From the NCBI GenBank assembly GCA_900642245.1, contig CAAAJI010000600.1, forward strand, positions 29,366-40,264: 10,899 bases of DNA, written 5' to 3'. Of this stretch, positions 1-8,512 are shown piece by piece. Position 1 is the first letter of the stretch; the number at the start of each line of letters is the position of its first letter. The DNA comes from Fragilaria radians. Taxonomy: Eukaryota; Bacillariophyta; Fragilariophyceae; Fragilariales; Fragilariaceae. A model generated the notes under the pieces. The model made no database searches, had not been told where the DNA came from, and saw only the letters and a list, made by a program, of their open reading frames with translations. The position numbers and the translations under genes were made by a program.

Positions 1-180
1 CCTCAAAAGCTAAGTACCTATTTTCATCAAACGAATGAGTTTGTGATTGATGCGACACCGATTCCGATGAAAAATCATCCCCTCACTACTATTCGTCGTC
101 GTGAGAAAACGAATGATGCCGTAATGACATGTCGATTTATTACTCCAAATGTAACAGGAAACTTGTTCTGTATTGATTAA
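1..180 (+). CDS. 3' end of an unrecognised gene (5' partial)
   Basis: Reading from base 1 in frame 1 gives 59 sense codons and then TAA at 178-180. The frame is open at the left edge, so the start lies outside the window. The visible C-terminus is basic and polar, with a short Arg run (IRRREK) and the ending TGNLFCID; there is no membrane segment and no low complexity. Codon choice is balanced and includes three consecutive CGT Arg codons, unlike the AT-rich sequence that follows, which supports real coding. I do not recognise the family and infer no function. It could also be the last exon of a spliced gene or a retroelement tail, but it shows no Copia motif. Confidence 0.55.
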   Translation, partial: PQKLSTYFHQTNEFVIDATPIPMKNHPLTTIRRREKTNDAVMTCRFITPNVTGNLFCID

Positions 181-1582
181 AGCATGTTTTCTAAGAATTG
201 ATAGACTGTTGCTACTTCACCAAAACTCTTTGTGGGTATTCATGACGTCCCCACCATCTTTTTTTAGTTTAGATTTTGGTCACATTCGGCTTCGTAGTTA
301 TGAATCATAAACTAATAAAGAACTATATTCTCAGCCATTATTTGTGTATCTCTAGCCTTAGATAAGAATCTTTTTGACATCCTCTTTTTTAACGGAAGTA
401 TTTTTGGTTAGCCTTTTCTTTTCTTTTGAGGAGGAAAGCATGCTGCGTGACAGCATACACAGCCTTTTGGCATAATGGTTAGGATATTACAACCAAGATA
501 TGTGGGTAGTGCTATACATATATTGCTGGGGACAACTGATTAGTGAACAGAAAATTCGCCAAAGATATTGATCCCAATTATGGGATGCAACAGGCATCAG
601 ATTGACTTGGCCGCATTATCTTGGAATGGATACCAAGGAAGGAAAGGGAAGGAAAAACTATGGTGACAGTCAGAAGTATAGGCCTCCATTTATTCACACG
701 TGAATGTTGAGACAATCAAAAGAAAAGTATTTTTGTTGTTGTTTAAATATTACAAAGCTACCAAAGCTAGTGAAACTCCATGGAATGGCAGCTCATTCAG
801 ATGGTATCACTTTTAATCCAATTCAAGGAGGCATGGAATGATATTGTATGGAAAGATTTTGACACTGGTTATTCCGTTGCAAAGCTGAAGCCACGCCCTC
901 CCCCTTTGCCGTTTCTAGTATCATCAAACTAAATTTGGATCGCACAAGTGTTAATCAGCCTTTCTTTATGAATGTGGATGAATAAGTTTGAAGAAAAGAT
1001 CAAATATTGCAATGTCATTTAGTATCTCATAGTTATTCTTTATGAATTATGTCTCTCTGATCTCAAATAATTGTTACGGATATGAATTCTTACCAAATCT
1101 AACCTGAACATGATTCAGATCATTGTTCTGGTGTGGACACATTCAATTTTTCACTCTACAATTCTTGATGTACCATATTTTGAAGCTACTATGTGAGTGA
1201 GGGGGGCCTTGAGTTCAATCTTTCTTTCGGTTGCTTCGTAATATATTCCATATAGTACGATTGGAATATACATGGTTGTGTTGTGGTTCAATAGCAAATG
1301 CATTTCAAAGGACCATTTTTCATTTTTCAAATAAAACAAATTCGGGAAAAGACCGCTTAGGGTTCGATCTACTAAATAAAATAAAATCCAAGATCAGAGG
1401 CAATATCGGAGTAAAAAGTAAATGATATTCCATGAAGGAACACAATTTTTTAAGTAGAAACGGGATCATAATGTTGAAGAAGGCTGTCAGTCTAGAGACA
1501 AAAAAGACCCTTTTTTGCATGGGGCGTCGTTTCCATAAAAAAACTTGAAGATACAAATCAAGACGAAGCAGCCATCTCGCAA
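181..1582. other. Intergenic, AT-rich, no convincing gene
   Basis: About 1.4 kb between the partial gene and the protease start. Plus-strand open frames are short: one of 50 codons at 780-932 (starts MEWQLIQ, ends LVSSN, proline-rich near the end) and one of 64 codons at 1231-1425. Neither shows a domain. At about 465-485 the sequence TGGCATAATGGTTAGGAT resembles the D-arm/A-box of a tRNA, but no T-arm follows. The last 200 bases before 1583 presumably hold the protease promoter and 5' UTR; I see no clear TATA box or initiator. Confidence 0.5.
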
Positions 1583-2862
1583 ATGACATTACCACCAAAG
1601 GACTTCACTGACGATGACAAACAATCCTTATTACATTCCTTTGTTCGAAATTCTAAAATTATATCCATGACATGTGCCGTATTGGCGATTACGACTATAG
1701 GACTTTTCTGCAAAAGCCAAAGTGACACTAGCAATGGTCTAGATAATGGGATCGCATCCTTTCGTTCCCAACAGGAACAACATCATTCACTACGAATATT
1801 ATCCAAGGCAGGGCGAATTGTTGGAGGATCCGAATCAGCCAAGGGACAATTCCCCTTTATGATATCCTTACGTGATGGTGATAAGGAATGGTCTTGGGCG
1901 ACCTGTGGAGGATCCTTAATCAGTCCCTCTATCGTTCTAACGGCTGCCCATTGTATTGGAACTATGAGTGAGTTTTTCTTTTGCTGGGCATCCTTATCCA
2001 TTGTAGGATATCAAGACTTGCATTAACTCACGCCTTCTTTACCTTCTATGTTAAATTCCAAAATATAGCCATTGCAGATTACAATCGATTCAATCAAAAT
2101 GATGATTCGGATATTCAACGATTTTATCTTACCGACAAGGATATTATTGGACATGAAAAGTATGATCACGAGTCCTTGGATAATGACTTTGCCTTAGTTC
2201 GACTTCCGGAACCTGTGAAGGATCCTCAAATTATACCATTGAATCAAGATGCCTCCCTCCCACGAGCAAATTCAAAGCCACGTGTCATCGGTTGGGGTCG
2301 AACCGAATTTAATGGTGATCCCTCTCCTGTGCAAAAGTATGCCGATTTGGATTATGTTGAACAGGACGAATGTCTCGATCAATTTGGTGGACAATACATT
2401 ACCGAACACATGCTTTGTGCCTACTCGGAAGGTGTCGATGCCTGTCAGGGAGATTCCGGAGGTCCTCTGATCCTTATGAATGATAAGGGAGAAGACGTAC
2501 AAGTCGGAGTTGTATCATGGGGTGCTGGTTGTGCCTCAAAATATCCTGGAGTTTACAGTCGTGTCCACACGGCTATCGATTGGATCCATGAGAAGGTATG
2601 TCAGGGAAAGGATGCACTTGCACCACAAGACTGTGATGGTGATGTCCTTAAGGGTACCAAATCCGGATCTTCATCTACCGGTAATAAGGCTGGCAAGACG
2701 GTGGGGGGAGATTCATCCTGCAAGGACAAATCCTCTTTTAAATCCAAACACAATGGTGATAGTCTAACTTGTGCATATGTGGCAAAGTCTAAGCTATCAC
2801 GTTGTAAGATCTATAAGGAGGAGTGTCCTGAAACTTGTGGCACATGCTCTGGGACGGAATAA
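1583..2862 (+). CDS. Trypsin-like serine protease (S1) with C-terminal ShK-like Cys module, two exons
   Basis: Endopeptidase of the chymotrypsin fold, predicted to cut after Lys/Arg. Exon 1 is 1583-1967 and exon 2 is 2069-2862; the joined product is 392 residues. A hydrophobic segment at about residues 26-43 after a charged N-terminus is a signal peptide or type II anchor, so the enzyme should be secreted or membrane-bound. The zymogen activation site is R78/IVGG. The triad is His123 (TAAHC), Asp168 (DNDFAL) and Ser258 (GDSGGP); Asp252, six residues before the Ser, gives trypsin-type specificity. Likely disulfides are C108-C124, C230-C245 and C254-C283. After the S1 domain a Ser/Gly/Lys-rich linker (about 320-345) leads to C347, C364, C375, C381, C385 and C388, ending CPETCGTC, which resembles an ShK/SXC module. 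No frame break is visible outside the intron. The physiological substrate is unknown. Confidence 0.9.
1968..2068 (+). other. Intron of the protease gene
   Basis: The donor is GTGAGT at 1968-1973, directly after codon 128 plus one base (phase 1). A branch-like TTAAC lies near 2022 and a pyrimidine-rich stretch at about 2031-2052. The acceptor is AG at 2067-2068, which keeps the strand IADYNRF and so the normal spacing from His123 to Asp168. A second AG at 2076-2077 is also in phase and would remove only three residues (TIA), so NAG-type alternative splicing is possible. Without splicing the exon 1 frame stops at 2026. Confidence 0.8.
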
Positions 2863-2915
2863 TCTTGGGGATTATTCTAATTGCTGTTATTGAATAATTG
2901 CATATCTAATTTTCT

Positions 2916-2921
2916 AATAAA
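2916..2921 (+). terminator. Candidate polyadenylation signal of the protease gene
   Basis: AATAAA starts 54 bases after the stop codon of the protease gene, at the beginning of a run of A. Position and sequence fit a eukaryotic poly(A) signal, but AT-rich diatom intergenic DNA produces this hexamer often by chance. Confidence 0.35.
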
Positions 2922-3136
2922 AAAAAAATATTTATATTTTCAATGTAACTCGTTATACAATAGCAGAATGCTTGTTAGATTATTTGCGATTCCAAAAGAA
3001 TTTCATTCAATTCACCAACTACTTTCTTACATTACAATAATTGGATAACTAATCAAGCAGGAAGATATTCATGAAATCTCTCCTATTCTGCATCGTTCCT
3101 GAAAAATAGGAAATGGGGTAACTACTGTTTCTTTTT

Positions 3137-3229
3137 ATTGCCTCAGGTAACTGACCGTAGAATGCAATTGTTGGATCTACCATAGACAGATATACTCATT
3201 TACAACTTGTCACTTCTCTAAATACTCCT
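3137..3229 (-). pseudogene. Decayed copy of the 3' end of the HAD hydrolase gene
   Basis: This stretch aligns with 8538-8630, the last coding part of the HAD gene, in the same orientation. By eye 42 of 49 bases match between 3137-3185 and 8538-8586. Read on the minus strand it gives MVDPTIAFYGQLPEAI, against MVDQKIAFYGQLPEAI in the intact gene. Upstream of that the frame carries an in-frame TGA (in place of the first Arg of the parent's LEKRRV) and a one-base deletion just before the MVD segment. Similarity fades above about 3229, with a possible weak extension to about 3310. After EAI the reading frame continues 28 codons beyond the parent match, so the end differs too. It is a relic of a diverged paralogue or of an old duplication. 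Confidence 0.8.
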
Positions 3230-3636
3230 TAGCCATTTTGCTCAAGTATAGCAGTTGTTGTTGATGAAACTTCTTTACCTAATCTGCCTAGAGCAACAGA
3301 TACCAAGTGTAAAAACTCTGTTTCCACATGAATGATTGAGGCCTTTGACCTCCAAGGCAATTTTGCATAAAGCCTTTCACTACAAAAGTTGTTACGTTTA
3401 GTCCAAACTTGGTTGGTGTTTTCTGTATTACTCAAGCTACAGCACATTGCTTGCAAAATAAATTTGTCAACACAATGGTAAAGCATAGATTTTTGCCGTT
3501 TACTTTAATTGATTTACTCTATTATGCCCTTAAACTTGATTTCAATTACTATTTCTTTATTTCGGGATCTAAATTTTTTTAATCCCAACCGGCTTTCATT
3601 CAATTAAGGCATGAAATTATTTGTTGTAGGGAAGAC
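3230..3636. other. Unassigned stretch between HAD relic and integrase relic
   Basis: The minus strand is open for 85 codons at 3229-3486, with a stretch that looks protein-like (ERLYAKLPWRSKASIIHVE) but that I cannot place in any family. It might be further decayed HAD sequence, since the part near 3240-3310 can be loosely aligned with the intact gene, or the remains of a retroelement downstream of the integrase. The part from 3490 to 3636 is AT-rich with no open frame of note. Confidence 0.3.
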
Positions 3637-3639
3637 ATT

Positions 3640-4200
3640 CAATGACTCGGATGTTGAAGAAAAGTAGCCTTTTCTCAGACTTTGGAGTCCTATTTGGAAG
3701 TATAGCGGACATTACTAGGAATATTTGTATAGGTTGCTTAGGATATCTTCAATGTCAGTGTGTCTCCTACATGGTTTGCAAAACCTACAAAAGATCCAGG
3801 CCTCCTGGTGGTTTCTGGAAACTTGTAAACATGATCTAAATTTAGAACATAATCCTGAGTAAGGAACCACATAGTATCTGGTGTGCCAGTTCTATCCAAT
3901 AACACTTGAGCCTGAGATTTTAAGTATTTTAAATGACTAGATCCCGATGGATTTGACAAACTTATTGATTCAAAGATTTGGACTTTGTGGTTTTGCCTTG
4001 TTGACTCATTTCAGCTTTGGCAATTTAGTGTTGGAGTGTGCATGTTGTAATATGTTGCCTAATAAAATCAAGATAAAAATCTGGAAATTCAGATTCAGTC
4101 TTCATTCTTGTAAAAAAAACATCATGGAAGTTGTGCCAGATCTCTTAGATCTTGACGTGAAAACAAATTGGTGACGTCATTTAAAACTTGATCAAATAGT
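3640..4200 (-). mobile_element. Degenerate Ty1/Copia (CoDi-like) integrase fragment
   Basis: On the minus strand the pieces run in the order of a diatom Copia integrase. First comes RMKTESEFPDFYLDFIR (from 4111 down). Next is a region matching the catalytic DNA-x-AE block, kept only as IAKAEMSQQ with a stop where the Asp-Asn should be. Then comes NPSGSSHLKYLKSQAQ followed by LLDRTGTPDTMWFLTQDY (3953-3840), and finally FPETTRRPGSFVGFA and HVGDTLTLKI (about 3810-3740). Stops and frame changes occur at several places. Between LNLDHVY and KFPETT about 50 residues normal for the family are missing in frame. A weak YTNIPSNVRY trace follows near 3690-3710. No protease, RT or LTR was recognised next to it. 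The element is dead and truncated at both ends. Confidence 0.75.
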
Positions 4201-5494
4201 TGAATCATGTTTTTAACATTACAAAGATTCATAGACATGATCAAAAACCTTGCATCTTTATGAAATTTAATCAACTTTAAAAATTCTCAACGCCTACAAA
4301 TAACTTTGGAGAGCCCCAAAATGACACCTTAGATGACAAACTGCTATTATTATCCTCACTTTTGTTGTTATCTTTATATTTTCCTTTTCTTCAGAGCTGG
4401 AAGCTTAGCTAATTTGGATTTCTTCACAGATGGCAATGATTTACTGTTTTTGGAGCCTTGGATTCTATAGAGCTAATAGACCTCCTAGACGCTCCAAGCG
4501 TTATTTGTTCTTCAATCTTGATGACTTTCTGGGAACCTGCATGGTGTCCCTAAGGTCATGAGAGATCACTCTAGTGGATCTTAAATTCATTTTGGATATG
4601 AGTTAAGCTTAAAATAAGATGTTCCTGTTTGATTATGTTGACATTTTTGCTTTTAAAATGACGGATTTGACTCGTACGATGAAGTTTTAGACTTAATACA
4701 ATAGGGATGTTACTTAGTAGATAAAATTTTAGACATAATGTAGGAAGAACCACAGTCTGAGTAGTTAAGAAGTACAGCTGTAGATGAACTTGAAGTGTGG
4801 TAGAAGTCCACTCTCAAGTTTTTTTCAATCCAGGGAAGTATATACGAACATGCATGAAATTTAGAATATGTGGAATATAACCTGTAACCCCCCATAGCAG
4901 TAATTATCACTAAACCACTGTTGATGTACTATGTGGAAGTGCTTTTAAATACATAGATAGCGATACTTTTACTATTGCACTCACCATAATGATTTGCAGT
5001 AGGGGTTGAAGTACTATCTTGTCTCCTGTTTGTCTAACACTAGACAGTGTTAAATCGGTCATTTCCATTAGAATGTAATGCAATATACTATTTTAGAGAC
5101 GTATAGTTGAAGGATTTAATAACTGACCTTCGCTTGTAGTCACAACAGCATCATTTTTTGCTTATTTTCCGTTAGACCCAATATTCTTTGCCCTTCTAGT
5201 CATTATGACGTATATAATGTCCAATCGTGCTGGCATTTTCTAATTATAGTCACTAGTGACTGAGAGATGACCGTAAAACAGACATTTTCCGGTTATTTTC
5301 GAATTTTTCGACACTATGATTTTCTCCTGCCTCTCAGCTGGGAGCGTCAACACATCCACACACGAGCGTTGATGCAACAACAATAAGCAAAACAAACACA
5401 AGCACTTTCACTCTGCAGATGAGGGAGTCTGGGCCCTGATAAACGGAAAAAATTAAATAGTTCTAAATTTTTATTATGCCCATAAAGTAAGTAT
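4201..5494. other. AT-rich stretch, no supported gene
   Basis: The minus strand from 4201 to about 4500 may hold further eroded sequence from the N-terminal side of the integrase, including a Lys-rich piece near 4390-4430 (LPSVKKSKLAKLPALKKRK), but stops are frequent and I cannot prove homology. Minus-strand open frames at 4571-4753 and 4710-4910 show no motif. From 4911 to 5494 I see nothing recognisable. No LRR-coding sequence precedes 5495. Confidence 0.4.
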
Positions 5495-5809
5495 AGCTTA
5501 CATGGGATAATCCCATCTAGCTTGGAATCATTGACTAATTTGGCACATTTGGGTATTGCGAGTAATAAATTGACAGGGACAATTCCATCAAGCCTTGGAT
5601 CCTTGACACAATTGAGTGTTTTATCGTTGTCATCCAATCAATTGATGGGGACCATTCCATCAAGGTTGGAATCTTTGACAAAATTGATTTCATTGCGGCT
5701 GTCCAATAACCGTTTGACTGGAATACTACCACCATCATTATGCTCAAGCAAGCAAGTACTGTCAGTAGATTGTGGTAAGGTGCAATGTGATTGTTGTGGA
5801 TGTATGTAA
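5495..5809 (+). pseudogene. 3' remnant of a leucine-rich-repeat protein gene
   Basis: The frame encodes about 104 residues up to TAA at 5807-5809. It contains about four plant-type LRRs (L..L.L..N.L.G.IP..L) with an exact 24-residue period: the codons for the GxIPS turn recur at 5504, 5576 and 5648, 72 bases apart. It then ends with a cysteine-rich cap (VDCGKVQCDCCGC). Such repeats with this tail occur at the C-terminus of diatom receptor-like LRR proteins, which bind ligands outside the cell or at membranes. Here the frame has a stop at 5483-5485, no ATG opens it before the repeats, and upstream DNA holds no LRRs, so signal peptide and earlier repeats are missing. A 3' exon of a spliced gene is possible, but the only nearby acceptor (AG at 5495-5496) lacks a pyrimidine tract. 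Confidence 0.75.
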
Positions 5810-6709
5810 TCAAATGATTAGAACTTTATGCTTTTATAACAGCATCCTTGAAAGAGTCAACATACTTGAATGTTTCTAATTGAACCCTACATAATAACTT
5901 ATTCAGAAGATCTTGTTATTGTTATGTGATGTGTTCAAATTGTAATATTTCTCTTCCTTCAATGTTCAAAATTTCTTACCGTAGCTTTATTGGTGTAGTT
6001 TATACATCACCCAGTCTGAACTTTCAGAGGGCAAGCCTTTTTTCTCTTTCCTTAGTTTCTTCCTTCTAGTATATGATCTTTGCTATGGAAAAGTTAGCAG
6101 ATGCTGTTACTCACCTTTATCTACTGTAGAAAGTAAATGGCACATGACAAGTGATGTTCTCATCCTTCTAAAATACTCACACTTTTGAAAAGTAAATGTC
6201 AATGAAAAAAAGAGTGATGATCTATGTGTCTTTGTTATGAAAGAGGAAAGTAGTTCTTGACCCCAACTCATCATGATATCTATCAAGTTATGTGCCGCGT
6301 TATGAGCCTGGTTATGAACTTCTGAGTAGCAGTCATCCTTGGCTTCACTCTGACTGGATAGAAAAAGCTCAAGTTCAAGCAAGCGTGCAACATCTCAGTC
6401 TTGCTGCCTAGACATGGTATTGTACGTGTTTAAAAAGCGCCATGACTTGGCAGCAATAAGATCTGTTGCTACTAAAGCTGAAGCATTGGTGGTTGATTGA
6501 GATCCAAGAATAGTTTAGTTGTATTTAATAGTAGCTCATAATTTCACAACTTCGTGAATTTATATTTGTCAACTCTTGCATAGTGCATACAACTACTCTA
6601 GCACATCCAAGTAAAAAAACGTTTTCCAAGCTGATTCCGCGCAAGTTCACAGGTTTTAAATAAAGTCCATGAAACTGAGAATCTGATTCCGTTTAATCCA
6701 GAGCCAAAC
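5810..6709. other. Intergenic, unassigned
   Basis: No supported gene. The minus strand is open for 91 codons at 6107-6382 (contains EVHNQAHNAAHNLIDIMMSW), and the frame just upstream at about 6400-6520 also looks partly protein-like (ATDLIAAKSWRFLNTYNTM). Together they may be a decayed mobile-element piece, but I recognise no family. The bases just before 6710 may hold an eroded N-terminal part of the gag relic that follows. Confidence 0.35.
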
Positions 6710-7435
6710 ATGGGTGAATCCAAAACCAAAAGGGTTGAGGTAAAACTTTGTAGAAATCCAACAATAGCATCATCTGCCACGTATGAAAATTCCTACATGC
6801 CATGCACGGGACATACCGTGGAAGGATATTGCAAAGTTAGGGCAATGCTTGACACATACCTTAGGTAAGCACCCTTAAGTAACGTAAAGGAATAGGTACC
6901 AGCTGTCTCATTTTACTTCGTGGAAATCCCCTAAGTGACTGGCAAAATGTCGTATCGAACTCGCCAGAAAATCATGTTTGGAACAAGGATACATTTCAAG
7001 AGGCCCTACGCGCTTTTGCAGCTGACCAGCATACCGAGAACAAAAGATGTTGATGAAAAGACACTTGGGACTCCCCAGTGGACAAATGTCTATAACATTG
7101 CTAAGTAGAAATTGAGAAATTTAATTGTTCTTTTACTAGGAACAAGAAATAATTTGATTCAGACAACACCTGAGACATGGTCTATAATTCCTTACCTAAT
7201 AATATCCATACAATTATTGCTACGTCCGAGTATAAACGGGATGACAAATTTAAAAAATTGGATACTGAAACAATCTAAGCCCACCTTTAACAAACAAGTT
7301 ATTCATAGCTGTAAGAAAAAATCTTATTTTAAACACAAATCATCCTCCTATTCCAAGATTTAAAATATCCAGCGACAGTTTTGCAACATGAAGGGTCACA
7401 AGGAAGAAAAGTGCTGCTTCAAGTTGAAGGCAATA
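6710..7435 (+). mobile_element. Degenerate Copia (CoDi-like) gag, plus strand
   Basis: Several broken frames appear in the order expected of a Copia Gag. From 6710 to 6868 there is a 52-codon frame with VKLCRNPTIASSATYE and GHTVEGYCKVRAMLDTYL, like the N-terminal part of diatom Gag. At 6994-7050 comes FQEALRAFAADQHTENK, like the FEQALRAFAA..HG.ET helix of these proteins. A Lys/Ser-rich stretch follows at about 7250-7360. Last is a retroviral-type zinc knuckle at 7382-7414, C-NMKG-H-KEEK-C, with exact CX4HX4C spacing; the first Cys of the knuckle is replaced by Arg (CGA at 7373-7375). The parts need frame changes to connect, so no working Gag is made. The distance from start to knuckle (about 224 codons) suits the family. 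No adjacent pol was recognised. Confidence 0.65.
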
Positions 7436-7616
7436 TAAGAGGGCCAACACAAAACTAAACAAAAGGCCAGCAGAAAAGCTCACCCAAACTTCATACAAAG
7501 CATTTGCAATAAAACAGGAAATATCTGTGTTTCAGAGCGTGGGGATGCGTGGTTGAACTGACGAATATTGATGCGTTCCCAAGCTATAGCTGATTGGCGG
7601 GTCATAACGGACCCAT

Positions 7617-7912
7617 TCAAGGTTTTTTTGGCAACAATATTGCCATTGGCCTTGGGATTGGTGACTGGGTGGCAGCTAGATTTTCCCGGTTTTCTAGGTT
7701 CGGGGTAAATTCAATCAGGTCATTTAGATGCCTGAGCCTCTCAGCAAAGTGTTGGACAGGAATGTTTCTTGGTTTCATTACCTCTTATATCCTTTGTTTG
7801 ATATACAAAGACACCTCTTCCTCCACAAATATATAACTACCAAAAGGATGGTAGAAATCTCTTAGTAGCTACTTTTGATGCTTTGATCAGAGAGAATAAT
7901 AATCCTATAGAG
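7617..7912 (-). mobile_element. Second degenerate Copia-like gag fragment, minus strand
   Basis: On the minus strand a 53-codon open frame from 7778 to 7617 reads IPVQHFAERLRHLNDLIEF, then TPNLEN and RPMAILLPKKP. This fits the conserved Gag core of diatom Copia elements (Y..R..RKP..M.VREF..R..ELN.YL..FP....L.D..L..IL....P..W). Upstream on the same strand, out of frame and with stops, IKASKVATKRFLPS and SLYIKQRI (about 7900-7790) resemble the preceding L.....VFP..A and QKRYMRR elements. It is truncated at the low-coordinate side, next to the plus-strand gag relic, so two elements meet tail to tail. Similarity is by pattern only. Confidence 0.45.
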
Positions 7913-8512
7913 TAGTCTCTGATTCATTCACATATACATTTATCAACTGGTCCGAGTTAGTTCATTCACATCACACTTTGTCCAGAATGAGAAATTATTC
8001 ATTCATAGGGTTCCCATGGATCAGACTTACACTACACCCACTACCATATATGTTTTGCTCTTGCTTTGGTTCTTCCTAAACAAGTTTTGTCAATATCTGC
8101 AAAATACACTGAAATATTTCTATAGCAACTGATTGTTTAAGCTCTCTGTGAATAAATCACTCTGATTGCATATACCTTTAACCCTGTCGAGAAGCAGTCT
8201 CAGTAAAAGATGTGGCTTTACTTGACTAAAAACGATACAATCTTGAAAATGGATTAACCCTAAATAACGAATTTACGAGAAGGATATTTCCATCTTTGTG
8301 TGCTACGCGTGAAATATTGGAAATAACTTTGGGATTGAGTAATCATCTAATGTATTTTAATTGCGTCATGTATTGTCGAAGATGACAGTAATCGGACAAC
8401 GTACCAAGAGCTATTCATTATTTTTCTCATGCACTAGAAAGAGGATATGGTCAACTTCATCTAAAGTAATGTAATCTAAAGTAACAGCTTTTGCATAAGG
8501 TACTATTTCCAT
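7913..8512. other. Intergenic between gag relic and HAD gene 3' end
   Basis: No open frame of note. Small direct repeats are visible: TCATTCACAT at 7924-7933 and again at 7962-7971, and ATCTAAAGTAA at 8459-8469 and 8474-8484 (15-base period), the latter just downstream of the HAD stop codon. The HAD 3' UTR and poly(A) site should lie here on the minus strand; I see no AATAAA close to the stop. Confidence 0.5.

Noticed and set aside
461..535. tRNA-like D-arm/A-box (TGGCATAATGGTTAGGAT), possible tRNA gene or SINE head
   Set aside because: No GGTTCRA-type T-arm and no closing acceptor stem within the next 80 bases; a lone A-box is not enough.
780..932. 50-codon plus-strand frame with a proline-rich end
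   Set aside because: Too short and without homology or conserved features; expected by chance in 1.4 kb.
1320..1598. Minus-strand open frame of 92 codons
   Set aside because: It overlaps the protease start in antisense and gives a low-complexity hydrophobic peptide without a motif.
4172..4179. Perfect CRE palindrome TGACGTCA
   Set aside because: It lies in decayed integrase sequence with no gene start nearby; an 8-base palindrome is expected by chance now and then.
5487..5496. GTAAGT followed by AG just before the LRR repeats, read as splice sites
   Set aside because: Donor and acceptor are a few bases apart and no pyrimidine tract or branch site precedes the AG, so this does not define a usable intron for the LRR frame.
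6107..6520. Minus-strand frames (91 codons plus a protein-like stretch upstream)
   Set aside because: A stop separates the two parts and neither matches a family I know; not called as a gene.
7924..8484. Short direct repeats as a CRISPR-like or satellite array
   Set aside because: Only two copies each of 10-11 bases; no regular spacing and no array, in a eukaryotic context.
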